Shown in pieces: positions 47,494-56,474 of a stretch of 64,000 bases of DNA. This DNA comes from G965261775 sp965261775 (GTDB lineage: Bacteria > Pseudomonadota > Gammaproteobacteria > Eutrophobiales > Eutrophobiaceae). The stretch's first letter is position 1; every line of letters starts with the position of its first letter. Location of the stretch: positions 2,108,001-2,172,000 of the forward strand of contig OZ253477.1 of assembly GCA_965261775.1 (NCBI GenBank), given 5' to 3'. The position numbers and the translations under genes were made by a program. The notes beneath the pieces were generated by a model that saw only the letters and a list, made by a program, of their open reading frames with translations, was not told where the DNA came from and did not search any database.

Positions 47494-50400
47494 TTATTTG
47501 TAATTTAAGCGGAACAATGTGGCGTATAAAACAGGGACGAGTAACAAGGTAATAAAGGTAGCAAAGAGCAGACCAAACAAGATGGTGATTGCCATAGGTT
47601 CAAACATTGGGCCACCACCTAGCCAAAGCGGGAACATTCCGCCCACAGTCGTGGCAGTGGTCAGTAATATGGGTCTGGCACGTTGTTGTGTTGCCTGAAC
47701 CACGGCATCGTTAGGAGTGCGTCCGTTTTCTTCTATCTCAATTTTTATTCTGTCTAGCAGTACAATGGCATTATTAATTACGATCCCGGCCAGCGATACA
47801 ATCCCTAAGAATGTGAAAAAACCAAAGGTTGATCCGGCAAGCAGTAGCCCGGCCACCACACCAATCAAGCCGAGTGGAATGGTGATTAGCACGATAAAGG
47901 TACGGCGGAAGGAGTTAAATTGCACCATAAGCAGCAATATAATAAAGATCAGCGCAAACGGCACCGCAGCTATAATAGCCGAATTAGCATCGTTTGACTT
48001 TTCCGTCTCCCCACCTTCTTCGTAAGAATAAGAAGCATCCCATGTGTTAGAGAAGTCCTTAAGCCACAGGCGATAGAACTGCGCAACAGAAGCAGCCGTA
48101 GCACCGGGTTTTAGCTGTGCCTGAATCGTAATTGTTCTTTCGCGGTCAAGCCGTTCAATGCGTGACGGTTCCCATACCGTTTCAATTGATGCCACCTGAC
48201 TTAATGGGACCACCTTGGAACTGCTTTGTGAAAATACGGTAAGGTTTTCTAGCTTTGCCAAATCATTTCGATCAGTGCTACGAGTTCTTAGCATCACTGG
48301 AATTACTTCATCGCCTTCACGATACTCCGTCATTTCCATGCCTGATAAGCTGGCATTGAGCGAGGCAGCGATATCCTGACTGGTGACACCTGCCCGCAAT
48401 GCTCGCGCCTGATCAATACGAATGACCAGTTTTTTGCTTTGAGGCCCCCATGTGTCTTTAACGGCAGTAACAGCATCTAATTCCCGTAATTTACTTTTGA
48501 TGCTTGATACCAGTTGGAATAATGTATCGAATTCTGTTCCCGATACTTTGATTTCTACAGGGTATGATACAGGTGGGCCGTTAGACAGACGTTTAACCTG
48601 TAACTGAACATCGGGATGGTTTTCAAAAAAATAACGTTCAATCATCTCCTTCATTGGGTCAAGTGATGCACTGTTATTAACGGTCAGCACCATAACAGTA
48701 TTGGCTTCGTTGGGGTTGGGCGGTGTAAAGCCCAGCACAAAGCGTGGCCCGCCAGTACCAATAAAGGCTGTCCAGCTATTGACCCCAATGGCATCTTCAG
48801 CATTCTCGGCAGCGGGGTCAATGCGTTTGGAGTTCAGAAATTGCTCCATGTCTTTAAGCATCGCCTCACTCGTATCAATAGATGTTCCGGGAGGCAGTTC
48901 CATCGCTACAATCAGCACGGGATCTTCCGATGGGGGAATAAATACTTTAGGTATATACCCCAAACCAACAATGGAAGCCGCAAGCAACCCAACTACCAGC
49001 AATCCGAAAAAGGCAGGATGGCGCAGTGAAGTATAAAGCGTTTTACGGTAATATTGATAGAGTGTGCTGCCAAACTCATTTCTCTCTGCCGCTGCTTTGT
49101 GTTTGACCTTCACAAAAGGAGTCACCATAGGCACAAAGGTCATCGACAATAGCCAGGAAAGAAGCAATGCAATGGTCACGACATAAAAAATGGCGGAGGT
49201 AAATTCACTGGCAGCGGAATCAGCGAGTGCAATGGGAGTGAACGCGGCGGCAGTCGTCAGAGAAGAAATCAGCAACGGTACCATCATCTCTTTAGCAGCA
49301 GCAATCGCAGCGGGAATGGGTTCATCACCTTGTTCTCTACGCACAATGGTAGCTTCCACTACCACGATGGCATTATCCACCAATAGCCCCAGAGCAATAA
49401 TGAGCGCCGCCAGCGATACCTGATTAATTCCGATATCATATTGTGCCATAACAAAGAAAGTTGATACCATCACCACTGGAATGAGGGATGCGACAACCAG
49501 GCCAGTACGGAACCCGAGAGTTAACACCATAACGAAAATGACAATAGCTACTGCCTGAGAAAGATTGCTGATAAACGCATCCACGCTGGCTTCGGTTAGA
49601 GACGATTGCAAAAACATTGGCTTGAGGCTGATGCCGAGTGGAAGCGCGGCTTCAATTTCAGGCATGCGCATTTGCAGCTCTTTACCCAAATCCATGATGT
49701 TGCCACCATCCCGCATAGATACAGAGATGGAAATAGCCGACTTACCATCGGCTCTGACTTTTGTCTTTACCGGTTCTTCATAACCACGGTAGATATGCGT
49801 TACATCACCAAGCTGTACCAGCGCGTTTGTTTCAGGGATTTCAATGATCGTTTGCTTCAGGTCTTCTACACTCAGGAGATTACCTGTCGGTTCTAGTATA
49901 ATACGTTCCTTGCCGATAATAATATCGCCACCAGAATCGAGGATATTTAATGATTGCAGGGTGGTTTCAAGCTGTTGTGGAGAAATGCCAAGTTCCTTCA
50001 ACTGTACATTATCATACTCAATATAGACGCGTTCTTCCTGATCGCCATAAATTTCGACTTTGGCGATCTCGGATATCTTTAACAACTGTCTGCGTATATC
50101 CAGTGCGATATCCCGTAGCTCACGTGGTGAGAATCCATCACCGGTAAGATTATAAACATGGCCAAATGTGTCGCCGAATTCATCATTCACAATGGGGGTG
50201 CGCACGCCAGCGGGTAAATCACGTGACACATCTTCAACCTTGCGCCGAAGGCTATCAAAAATCGGACGCATTTCCTTATAGGATTCCATAAAGTTGGCTG
50301 TGATAATGGAAATGCCACTGCGCGATTCGCTGGTAATGTTGTCCAATTCAGGCATCTCCTGAATTTTCTCTTCAATTGCTTCGGTAACGAGCTGTTCCAC

Positions 50401-50574
50401 GCGTTCAGGGCTGGCACCGGGGAAACGTGTGGTAATATTGGCCGTGCGAATGGTGAATCCGGGGTCTTGTGACTTAGGCAACGATATATAAGAAAAAATC
50501 CCACTAATGATCAGTGCCAGTACGACAAAAAGCGTGACACGGTTATAGCGAATGGCCCAGACGGTAATATTCAT
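47494..50574 (-). CDS. RND efflux pump, inner-membrane permease
   Basis: 1,026 residues, the usual length. Twelve membrane helices are expected: the first at residues 10-30, a second block near 330-540 and a third near 860-1,020. Helix 4 reads LIIALGLLVDNAIVVVEA, with one of the two proton-relay Asp replaced by Asn, as in the MexF/MdtB-like and other HAE1-type members. Large periplasmic loops follow helices 1 and 7. It exports drugs or other small molecules by proton antiport. Its start overlaps the adaptor stop as ATGA. The substrate cannot be told. Confidence 0.92.
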   Translation of the reverse strand: MNITVWAIRYNRVTLFVVLALIISGIFSYISLPKSQDPGFTIRTANITTRFPGASPERVEQLVTEAIEEKIQEMPELDNITSESRSGISIITANFMESYKEMRPIFDSLRRKVEDVSRDLPAGVRTPIVNDEFGDTFGHVYNLTGDGFSPRELRDIALDIRRQLLKISEIAKVEIYGDQEERVYIEYDNVQLKELGISPQQLETTLQSLNILDSGGDIIIGKERIILEPTGNLLSVEDLKQTIIEIPETNALVQLGDVTHIYRGYEEPVKTKVRADGKSAISISVSMRDGGNIMDLGKELQMRMPEIEAALPLGISLKPMFLQSSLTEASVDAFISNLSQAVAIVIFVMVLTLGFRTGLVVASLIPVVMVSTFFVMAQYDIGINQVSLAALIIALGLLVDNAIVVVEATIVRREQGDEPIPAAIAAAKEMMVPLLISSLTTAAAFTPIALADSAASEFTSAIFYVVTIALLLSWLLSMTFVPMVTPFVKVKHKAAAERNEFGSTLYQYYRKTLYTSLRHPAFFGLLVVGLLAASIVGLGYIPKVFIPPSEDPVLIVAMELPPGTSIDTSEAMLKDMEQFLNSKRIDPAAENAEDAIGVNSWTAFIGTGGPRFVLGFTPPNPNEANTVMVLTVNNSASLDPMKEMIERYFFENHPDVQLQVKRLSNGPPVSYPVEIKVSGTEFDTLFQLVSSIKSKLRELDAVTAVKDTWGPQSKKLVIRIDQARALRAGVTSQDIAASLNASLSGMEMTEYREGDEVIPVMLRTRSTDRNDLAKLENLTVFSQSSSKVVPLSQVASIETVWEPSRIERLDRERTITIQAQLKPGATAASVAQFYRLWLKDFSNTWDASYSYEEGGETEKSNDANSAIIAAVPFALIFIILLLMVQFNSFRRTFIVLITIPLGLIGVVAGLLLAGSTFGFFTFLGIVSLAGIVINNAIVLLDRIKIEIEENGRTPNDAVVQATQQRARPILLTTATTVGGMFPLWLGGGPMFEPMAITILFGLLFATFITLLLVPVLYATLFRLNYK

Positions 50575-51695
50575 TGAGTGCCCTCTGTTATCGTTTGCAC
50601 CAACATACCATCGTGGGCAGTGCTGTATCCGGCAGTAAGTATGTGATCTCCACTCTTCAACCCACTGAGAATTTCCAGCCCCAGCTCAGATATGTCACCA
50701 ACCTCTACAGAACGACGACGAAGCACAGCAGCACCTTGCGTATCACTTGTCTTTATCACATATACAAACGTACCTAATTCATCTTTTCCAACCACCGCAG
50801 CAGGAAGATAAATTCGGCTCGTATTGGTTCCCTGATTTGTAAATTGAAACGTCACTTCCGCTGCTAACCCCGAACGGATAGAGGGGTGCACATCTATTAA
50901 CTCTAATGTAACAGGGAAGGTGGTTCCGCCACCAGCGGTGCTTCCGACTTCTGTCACAACAGCAGTGAAACTCTGCTGAGGAAGCGAGGCAAATTGTACT
51001 GTTCCTGCCAAACCGTTAGTAAAGGCTGCGATCAGGCTCTCTGGAACGGCAATATGCACTTCCCATTCATCACCGCAATTTAAACGAGCCGCTGTTACTC
51101 CAGCGTTGATATTTTCGCCCGAATCAATATTGATCTCTGCTACCGTACAATCATTTCCTGCTTTTAGATTCGTATAGGAAAGGTTGAGGTGGGCTAATCG
51201 CACACTCTGTTGGTCAGCATTATAGGAAGCTATAGCTGATTCTGCGTTAGCCAGGGCAGTATCCAGCTCATTGCGAGAGGCATTATCATTGGTGTAGAGT
51301 TGTCGCACACGTTGATATTCTGATTCGGCATTACGACGGTTGGCTTTTGCTTGTGCCAGCGATGCATTGGCCTGTTGCAATTCTAAACGGTATGTCTCCG
51401 TGTCGAGCTGAGCAATTATATCACCACGCTTTATGTGATCTCCGACCGACATAGCAACTTTTTTGATAGTACCACCGACCCTGAAGCTTAAATCCACTTC
51501 TTGCGCTGCATTGGTCGTGCCACTAAATACGCGATTACGTATAGAAGAAACACTGCTATGCACGACCATTGCCTTAACCGGACGCAATGCTTTCTCTGTG
51601 TTCTTTCCCTCTTCTTCGCAGCCCGTAACGATTCCCAAAACAAGCAAGAGCACCATAAGGTGGCTCAATAATCTACTATCTAATTTATTCATCAT
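50571..51695 (-). CDS. RND efflux adaptor (membrane fusion lipoprotein)
   Basis: 374 residues from the ATG at 51695, chosen for GGAG 6 bases upstream and because it gives a lipoprotein signal ending LGIVTGC; the frame is open to 51803. Biotinyl-lipoyl half-motifs (AMSVGDHIKRGDIIAQLDTE) surround a coiled-coil hairpin (QANASLAQAKANRRNAESE), then beta-barrel and membrane-proximal domains. It links the permease to the outer-membrane channel. It overlaps the upstream fusion gene by 11 bases. Confidence 0.9.
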   Translation of the reverse strand: MMNKLDSRLLSHLMVLLLVLGIVTGCEEEGKNTEKALRPVKAMVVHSSVSSIRNRVFSGTTNAAQEVDLSFRVGGTIKKVAMSVGDHIKRGDIIAQLDTETYRLELQQANASLAQAKANRRNAESEYQRVRQLYTNDNASRNELDTALANAESAIASYNADQQSVRLAHLNLSYTNLKAGNDCTVAEINIDSGENINAGVTAARLNCGDEWEVHIAVPESLIAAFTNGLAGTVQFASLPQQSFTAVVTEVGSTAGGGTTFPVTLELIDVHPSIRSGLAAEVTFQFTNQGTNTSRIYLPAAVVGKDELGTFVYVIKTSDTQGAAVLRRRSVEVGDISELGLEILSGLKSGDHILTAGYSTAHDGMLVQTITEGTQ

Positions 51696-54030
51696 GTTTT
51701 TCTCCATAGGTGAGCGCATAGGCATTAAGCGCATCAAACCATGCATCTGCCTGTTCTGGCGAAACGGAAAAATCGAAAAATCCAATGGCACGCTGCAATA
51801 CACTCAAATCCAGTAAATGTTGATAAATGGCGTTCGCAGCAGATAAACGGGCAACCAAAAATGCATTTTGTGCATCAATCAGATCAATATAGTTGGTAGC
51901 ACCACGTACATAGGAATCCGTTACCAGATTCAACGTTTTTTCTGCCGCCTTTTCTGCTGCCTGCGCATAGGCAATATTACGGTGGGATGCTCCCGCTTTA
52001 GCAACGCTATTACGTGCTGTAGCTTCAATTGTATCTTTCATTTGCTTGTGGATCAGTTGCAAACGTCTTAGTTGTGTATTTGCCTGCGCTTTCTCGGCTG
52101 AAATGCGACCACCCTGATAGAGTGGTAAAGAAAGCTGGAGACCAATCGTCCAATCTTCATCATGATTGGCAGGAATTTGCGCTCCATGATCATCCAGGGT
52201 GCGATCCACACTGCCGACCAGATTGACATCGGGAACATAGCGTTTGCGCTTTGCTGCCAAAAGAAGACGTTCTTGAGCTTTTATTTGAGAGGCGAGTGAA
52301 TCCAGCTCTGGTGCATTCTTCAACGATTGCTCGGTGAGAAAATTGCGGAAAATTTTAAGTTTCCCAGGGCTGGAAATAAATGCATCAAGGCGCTTGTCAC
52401 CAAAAACCTTTTGATCATCCAGGCTGGGTTCACGCGTTTGAACCGTCTCTTCAATGGGACGATGCAGAATCCGGTTTAGCGCATGCTTTGCCTGTTGATA
52501 GGCGCTTTGGGCGTTGGAAACCGATTGTAATCCATTATTTAACTCGGTTTCAAAACGAAGTATTTCTGAACGGTCAGTAGAACCGACTTCATAGCGAAAG
52601 GTTGCTCGCTCAAGATTGGCGCGAGTCAGTTTGAGGTTATCACGCTGGATATTGAGTTCGGTTTTGGCGACCAGCAGACGTAGATACGCTTCCAGGGTTT
52701 GCTGGATTACATCAAGGCGAGTTTGTGAAAATGATGCCTCTTGAGCCTGTTCAAGATATTTATTTGCAGTGTGCTGGCTAAAGCTCGACTCCGAGTAAAG
52801 CGTTTGCGAAAGAGAAAGACCGGCGGATGTGCTGCGAGTAGCGCCACTGCCTACCAAGTCCCGATCACGGTCATCAAGGCTGAGATTGCCCCTCACCTGA
52901 GGCAATAAAGATGAGCGGGCGATGCGCGTATCCTGCCTGGTGGAATCAAAATCTTCTTTAGCTATGGCTATATTGAGATTACGTTTCAAGGATTCTTCCA
53001 CCGCAGAGGCAAGCGTTAACACTCTGCCATCTTCCGATAAGGGACTCACGATATCTGCTTCAGAGAATATGCTAAAAGGAACCTCATAACCAATGGCCTT
53101 GGCCGTTTTCTGGTTAAGTGCAAGACGGTCTTTCACCTGCAGGCCTACACGCAAATCCTCAGCTCTGCGTCCCAGTGCAATATCCCGAACATCCAGAGCC
53201 AACTGTCGCGCCAACTGTTTTGGTGCGGGGATGATTCCCACTCCCATAAGAAACCCGGCTTCAACCTCACTGCGCCCCATCGTAGTAAAGGTCGGCATTT
53301 TTTTGGCGATCAGCATATCAATAAAGGCTTTACGCTGCGTATCGTAGCGAGACTGGGGCAAAAGAAACAATGCATCCAGACTTGCCGGAAGCTTTTTTAC
53401 CAGTGCTTGTGCGTCACCTGCCGACCATTCAATCAGACTCAATTTAAAATCAAGCTGAGAAGTCATATTCTCAAAGTTTTCACTGACAACTGGAATCGCT
53501 GAGACAATATTACCATCAACCAACATGCCCATATGCGAGGCGTTTGTGGCCTTTTGAAAGCGTTTTAACTCGGTTAACAAATCAATATTAGAGGGGATGT
53601 AATGCAAGTTATGCATGCTGCTTGTGCCAAGCTCGGTAACAGAAAACCCTTGTTGTTTTGCATCAATAACGGTTGCTGCAATTAAAGGCTTCTGGAGTTT
53701 CAGTTCTGGAGCAACAGAACTACTGAGAACACCCAGTGCAATGATAATGTCGGCTTTAGAATCTTTCAAATAGCGCTGTATGGCCGCTTTTGCCTTATCG
53801 CGATTCCACTGGCTATTATATTGTAACGAAGCAGGAAAACGAAAATCAAACTCGTTATTCTCCAGCAAGTCAAGTTCCTCAGCGAGTGCCTTACTTAGTT
53901 GCTGGCTCCATGCTGTGTCTCCATCAAGAACGATCGCAATCCCCACTTTCTGCCCTGCTGCCCACACTGTTTGAGGTGACAGGAACAGGATAAAAATCAA
54001 GCATGTTGTTTTTAATAGCTTCATTGACAT
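51685..54030 (-). CDS. Fusion of ABC substrate-binding domain and TolC-type outer-membrane channel
   Basis: 781 residues with a signal peptide (MKLLKTTCLIFILFLSPQTVWA). Residues about 25-310 match the ABC_sub_bind family (KVGIAIVLDGDTAWSQQLSK, ADIIIALGVLSSSVAPELK, DALFLLPQSRYDTQ). Residues about 350-770 are a TolC/OEP channel, seen as two repeats of long helices (ASFSQTRLDVIQQTLEAYLR; LVTDSYVRGATNYIDLIDAQ). A binding domain joined to the channel of an RND operon could offer substrate at the periplasmic base of the exit duct, but no test of this is visible. It is the first gene of the operon. Confidence 0.88.
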   Translation of the reverse strand: MSMKLLKTTCLIFILFLSPQTVWAAGQKVGIAIVLDGDTAWSQQLSKALAEELDLLENNEFDFRFPASLQYNSQWNRDKAKAAIQRYLKDSKADIIIALGVLSSSVAPELKLQKPLIAATVIDAKQQGFSVTELGTSSMHNLHYIPSNIDLLTELKRFQKATNASHMGMLVDGNIVSAIPVVSENFENMTSQLDFKLSLIEWSAGDAQALVKKLPASLDALFLLPQSRYDTQRKAFIDMLIAKKMPTFTTMGRSEVEAGFLMGVGIIPAPKQLARQLALDVRDIALGRRAEDLRVGLQVKDRLALNQKTAKAIGYEVPFSIFSEADIVSPLSEDGRVLTLASAVEESLKRNLNIAIAKEDFDSTRQDTRIARSSLLPQVRGNLSLDDRDRDLVGSGATRSTSAGLSLSQTLYSESSFSQHTANKYLEQAQEASFSQTRLDVIQQTLEAYLRLLVAKTELNIQRDNLKLTRANLERATFRYEVGSTDRSEILRFETELNNGLQSVSNAQSAYQQAKHALNRILHRPIEETVQTREPSLDDQKVFGDKRLDAFISSPGKLKIFRNFLTEQSLKNAPELDSLASQIKAQERLLLAAKRKRYVPDVNLVGSVDRTLDDHGAQIPANHDEDWTIGLQLSLPLYQGGRISAEKAQANTQLRRLQLIHKQMKDTIEATARNSVAKAGASHRNIAYAQAAEKAAEKTLNLVTDSYVRGATNYIDLIDAQNAFLVARLSAANAIYQHLLDLSVLQRAIGFFDFSVSPEQADAWFDALNAYALTYGEKHDE

Positions 54031-54070
54031 ATTTTATCGTACTTTATGAACGTCGTTCTCCAAACAGTTT

Positions 54071-54154
54071 TGGTTTAGCGGCTGAATGGATCCGACTGGA
54101 AATCGGGCGTGCGGTAATCCCGTACCGTGGGTTCGAATCCCTCTCTCTCCGCCA
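54071..54154 (+). pseudogene. Hybrid tRNA-Ser remnant
   Basis: From the D arm on it reads as a serine tRNA with anticodon GGA (loop CTGGAAA in a CCGA/TCGG stem) and a long variable arm (GTGCGG/CCGTAC). The T arm is mixed: 5' strand GTGGG comes from the GGA type and the 3' strand CCCTC from the GCT type, leaving a mismatch. The 5' acceptor strand is lost. From 54129 on the sequence equals the resident tRNA-Ser(GCT) 3' end and its flank. The join lies in GGGTTCGAATCCC. Confidence 0.75.
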
Positions 54155-54190
54155 TTGACTTAAAACGAACTTTCATACCAGCCGTCGACT

Positions 54191-54337
54191 CTGCGCCGTA
54201 AGGCCAACCGTGAAGAACATGGCGAAGTACCCGAGCAATTCATGCGCCAGGCCTGTGTCGGTGGTCGCAAGCTAAAGGGGCTTATTCGCCGTCGGGATAC
54301 AGAAAGCAAACTGTATCAATATTCCCAATTTTCATGA
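54191..54337 (+). pseudogene. Phage GH24 lysozyme 3' fragment, copy L3
   Basis: 49 codons in frame: LRRKANREEHGEVPEQFMRQ, GGRKLKGLIRRRDTESKLYQ, and a stop at 54335. It begins at CTGCGCCGTAA after the same ACCAGCCGTCGACT spacer as L2. Its last 22 bases overlap the end of the convergent YgjP-like gene. Confidence 0.82.
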
Positions 54338-55044
54338 GTCAGGGGTGAACGGTTCAGGTCGTCCCTGAAAGTTCGCCACTGCGGCATAATACGATCCATG
54401 TGAGATACAAATTGATCATTATGGGTGCGTTCCAGAAAATGGACCATCTCGTGCACAACGACGTATTCAAGGCAGTTAATCGGCTTTTTTATAAGTTCCA
54501 GGTTAAGCCATATCCTCTTGTGGGCAGGGTTACAGCTTCCCCATCTTGTTTTCATTCTTTTAATGCCGTAGGAATTTACCTGCAGCTCAGTTTTGATTTC
54601 CCATTTTCTAATGATGCCGGGTAAAATTCGCTTCATCTCCTTGCGATACCAGTCAATGAGCAATTTTTCACGTTGCTCCAGTCCAGTATCCTCGTTGATG
54701 TTCAAGACCAGCGTCTTTTTATTTTTAATCTCGACGAAGGGACGTTTGTCAGTATGGGAAATATCCAGTAAATATCTTCGCCCAAGATAGTAGTGGCTTT
54801 CTCCTGTAATCAGCTCTCTTGCGCTTTGCCTTGGTTGATCTTCAAATGATTTAATTTGGCGTTTTATCCAGCCAAATTTTGAAATCACCGCTAATCTAAC
54901 CGCTTCATCGTCTATTATTTCTGGAACAGCGATCCTGATCCAACCGTCGGGTGGATATACTGCCAGGTGAAGGTTTTTTATTTTCTTTCGAATAACCTTC
55001 ACAGGCAGTTCATTTACGATGATTGTGCTCTTATTCATATTCAC
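54316..55044 (-). CDS. YgjP-like zinc metallopeptidase
   Basis: 242 residues. The zinc site HEMVHFLE with a downstream His (RTHNDQF) and the preceding KTRWGSCNPAHKRIWLNLEL are the hallmarks of the YgjP/DUF45 group. These genes commonly sit next to type I restriction genes, and the stump of hsdR precedes it here, overlapping by 14 bases. The target is unknown. Confidence 0.9.
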   Translation of the reverse strand: MNMNKSTIIVNELPVKVIRKKIKNLHLAVYPPDGWIRIAVPEIIDDEAVRLAVISKFGWIKRQIKSFEDQPRQSARELITGESHYYLGRRYLLDISHTDKRPFVEIKNKKTLVLNINEDTGLEQREKLLIDWYRKEMKRILPGIIRKWEIKTELQVNSYGIKRMKTRWGSCNPAHKRIWLNLELIKKPINCLEYVVVHEMVHFLERTHNDQFVSHMDRIMPQWRTFRDDLNRSPLTHENWEY

Positions 55045-55418
55045 GTTGATTTTTCACTATTTCAAAAATACGATTGACATCGTTATCAAGATTGTAGGAT
55101 GCGTGATTTTCGGCAACCTGTAGTCCGTCTGTTTTGTTATTCTGTTCAACAGAGTTTTCAATGACTTTTTTAATTTCTTTTTCCTTGAAATGGTTGCCAC
55201 GCCAATTATCTCTCCTGGTGATTTCCACTGCATTGTCGATTTTCAGAGCAAGCTCTTCGTTCTTTCCCAGGTTGTCATAGAGCGCTCTTTTCGGAGTTGA
55301 GTCTAAGGATTCTGGATAAGTGCTACCCGTTTCCGGATGAGATACTTTGCCCGACAAATCAATAATCTTTTTCAAATAATCCTTATATTCGAGTGCCTGT
55401 TCCTTGCGCTTTTTAGCG
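55031..55418 (-). pseudogene. HsdR type I restriction subunit, C-terminal fragment
   Basis: About 128 residues matching the C-terminal helical domain of HsdR (KDYLKKIIDLSGKVSHPETG, TPKRALYDNLGKNEELALKI, RRDNWRGNHFKEKEIKKVIE). The helicase and nuclease domains are missing: the frame is cut at about 55418, where lysozyme fragment L4 starts on the other strand. No hsdM or hsdS remains, so restriction by this unit is not possible. Confidence 0.75.
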
Positions 55419-55723
55419 GGTATTGATGAAACACAGGCCGAGGAGCTTTTGCGCCAAGATGCAATGATTGCGGAACGCGCCGTCCTCCGCCGGATTAACG
55501 TGCCGCTGAGGACGGCCAGTTCGATGCGCTGGTGTCCTTCACCTACAATCTTGGCGGTGGTGCGCTTCAACGCTCAACACTGCGCCGTAAAATCAACCGT
55601 GAGGAACACGCTGAAGTCCCGGAACAGTTCATGCGCCGGGTCTGGGCGGGTGGCCGTAAGCTCAAAGGGCTGGTTCGACGACGGGCTGCAGAAGCTAATA
55701 TATACCTTAAGCAGCTGGCTTGA
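55417..55723 (+). pseudogene. Phage GH24 lysozyme 3' fragment, copy L4 (longest)
   Basis: About 100 codons of lysozyme: ETQAEELLRQDAMIAERAVL, then a one-base loss after the VPL codons at about 55511, then DGQFDALVSFTYNLGGGALQ, RSTLRRKINREEHAEVPEQF and GGRKLKGLVRRRAAEANIYL to a stop at 55721. The N-terminal third with the catalytic Glu is lost at the junction with hsdR. The last 17 bases overlap the hmuV end. It reaches further 5' than L1-L3. Confidence 0.87.
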
Positions 55724-56474
55724 TAGATTCATGAAAGGCAAAGACATACTCTCTAGGTACTTCAAACACCTCTTCAATAATACCCTTGTTTAGAGCAGTG
55801 GCAGTGCTTCCCTCGGCAAATAATCTTCCATATTTCAGCAAAATCACATGATCGGTATAGCGCATGGCCAGATGAAGGTCATGCATGATGATGCAGACAG
55901 CGAAATGCTTCTCCTCGGCCAATTTTGATACAAGGCTTAAAAGCTGATGTTGGTGCTTTAGATCAAGCGCCGATGTAGGCTCATCAAGAAATAGATAAGC
56001 ATTCTCCTGATCCCATAGCTGTGCCAGCACGCGAGCCAGTTGTACACGCTGTTGCTCTCCCCCTGAGAGAGTTGGAAAAACACGATCTTTTAGGTGAATA
56101 GCATCCACGCACTCAAGTGCCTCTAGAGCAACTTCATGATCTTTGCTGGTGGATTTATTATCGGCATAAGGGTTGCGCCCCATCATCACGATCTCCAGCG
56201 CTGTGAATGGAAAGCTAATCGGGTTGGATTGGGATAATACGGCCCGTTTGGTGGACAGATCATTCAATGAGTAATCCCCCAAAGGTTTTCCATCCAATGT
56301 TATTGTACCGCTATTAGCATTCTGTGAGCCAGTCAGACATTTCAGCAGCGTTGATTTACCAGCACCGTTAGGACCAAGAATAGCAGTGACTTTGCCATTT
56401 TCGATCTGTACGGACACATCTTCTAAAATATGCTTTTCACCGATTTTGACAGAAAGGTTTTCTGCGATGATCAT
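55707..56474 (-). CDS. hmuV: Heme ABC transporter ATP-binding protein
   Basis: 255 residues from the ATG at 56474, which overlaps the hmuU stop. Walker A GPNGAGKSTLL, signature LSGGEQQRVQLARVL, Walker B YLFLDEPTSALD and the switch His in IIMHDLHLAM are intact. It powers heme import across the inner membrane. It is the last gene of the operon and its 3' end overlaps lysozyme fragment L4. Confidence 0.93.
   Translation of the reverse strand: MIIAENLSVKIGEKHILEDVSVQIENGKVTAILGPNGAGKSTLLKCLTGSQNANSGTITLDGKPLGDYSLNDLSTKRAVLSQSNPISFPFTALEIVMMGRNPYADNKSTSKDHEVALEALECVDAIHLKDRVFPTLSGGEQQRVQLARVLAQLWDQENAYLFLDEPTSALDLKHQHQLLSLVSKLAEEKHFAVCIIMHDLHLAMRYTDHVILLKYGRLFAEGSTATALNKGIIEEVFEVPREYVFAFHESIKPAA

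Noticed and set aside
47714..49423. Several + strand frames within the RND permease gene
   Set aside because: They are shadows of the permease reading frame, without ribosome sites or family patterns.
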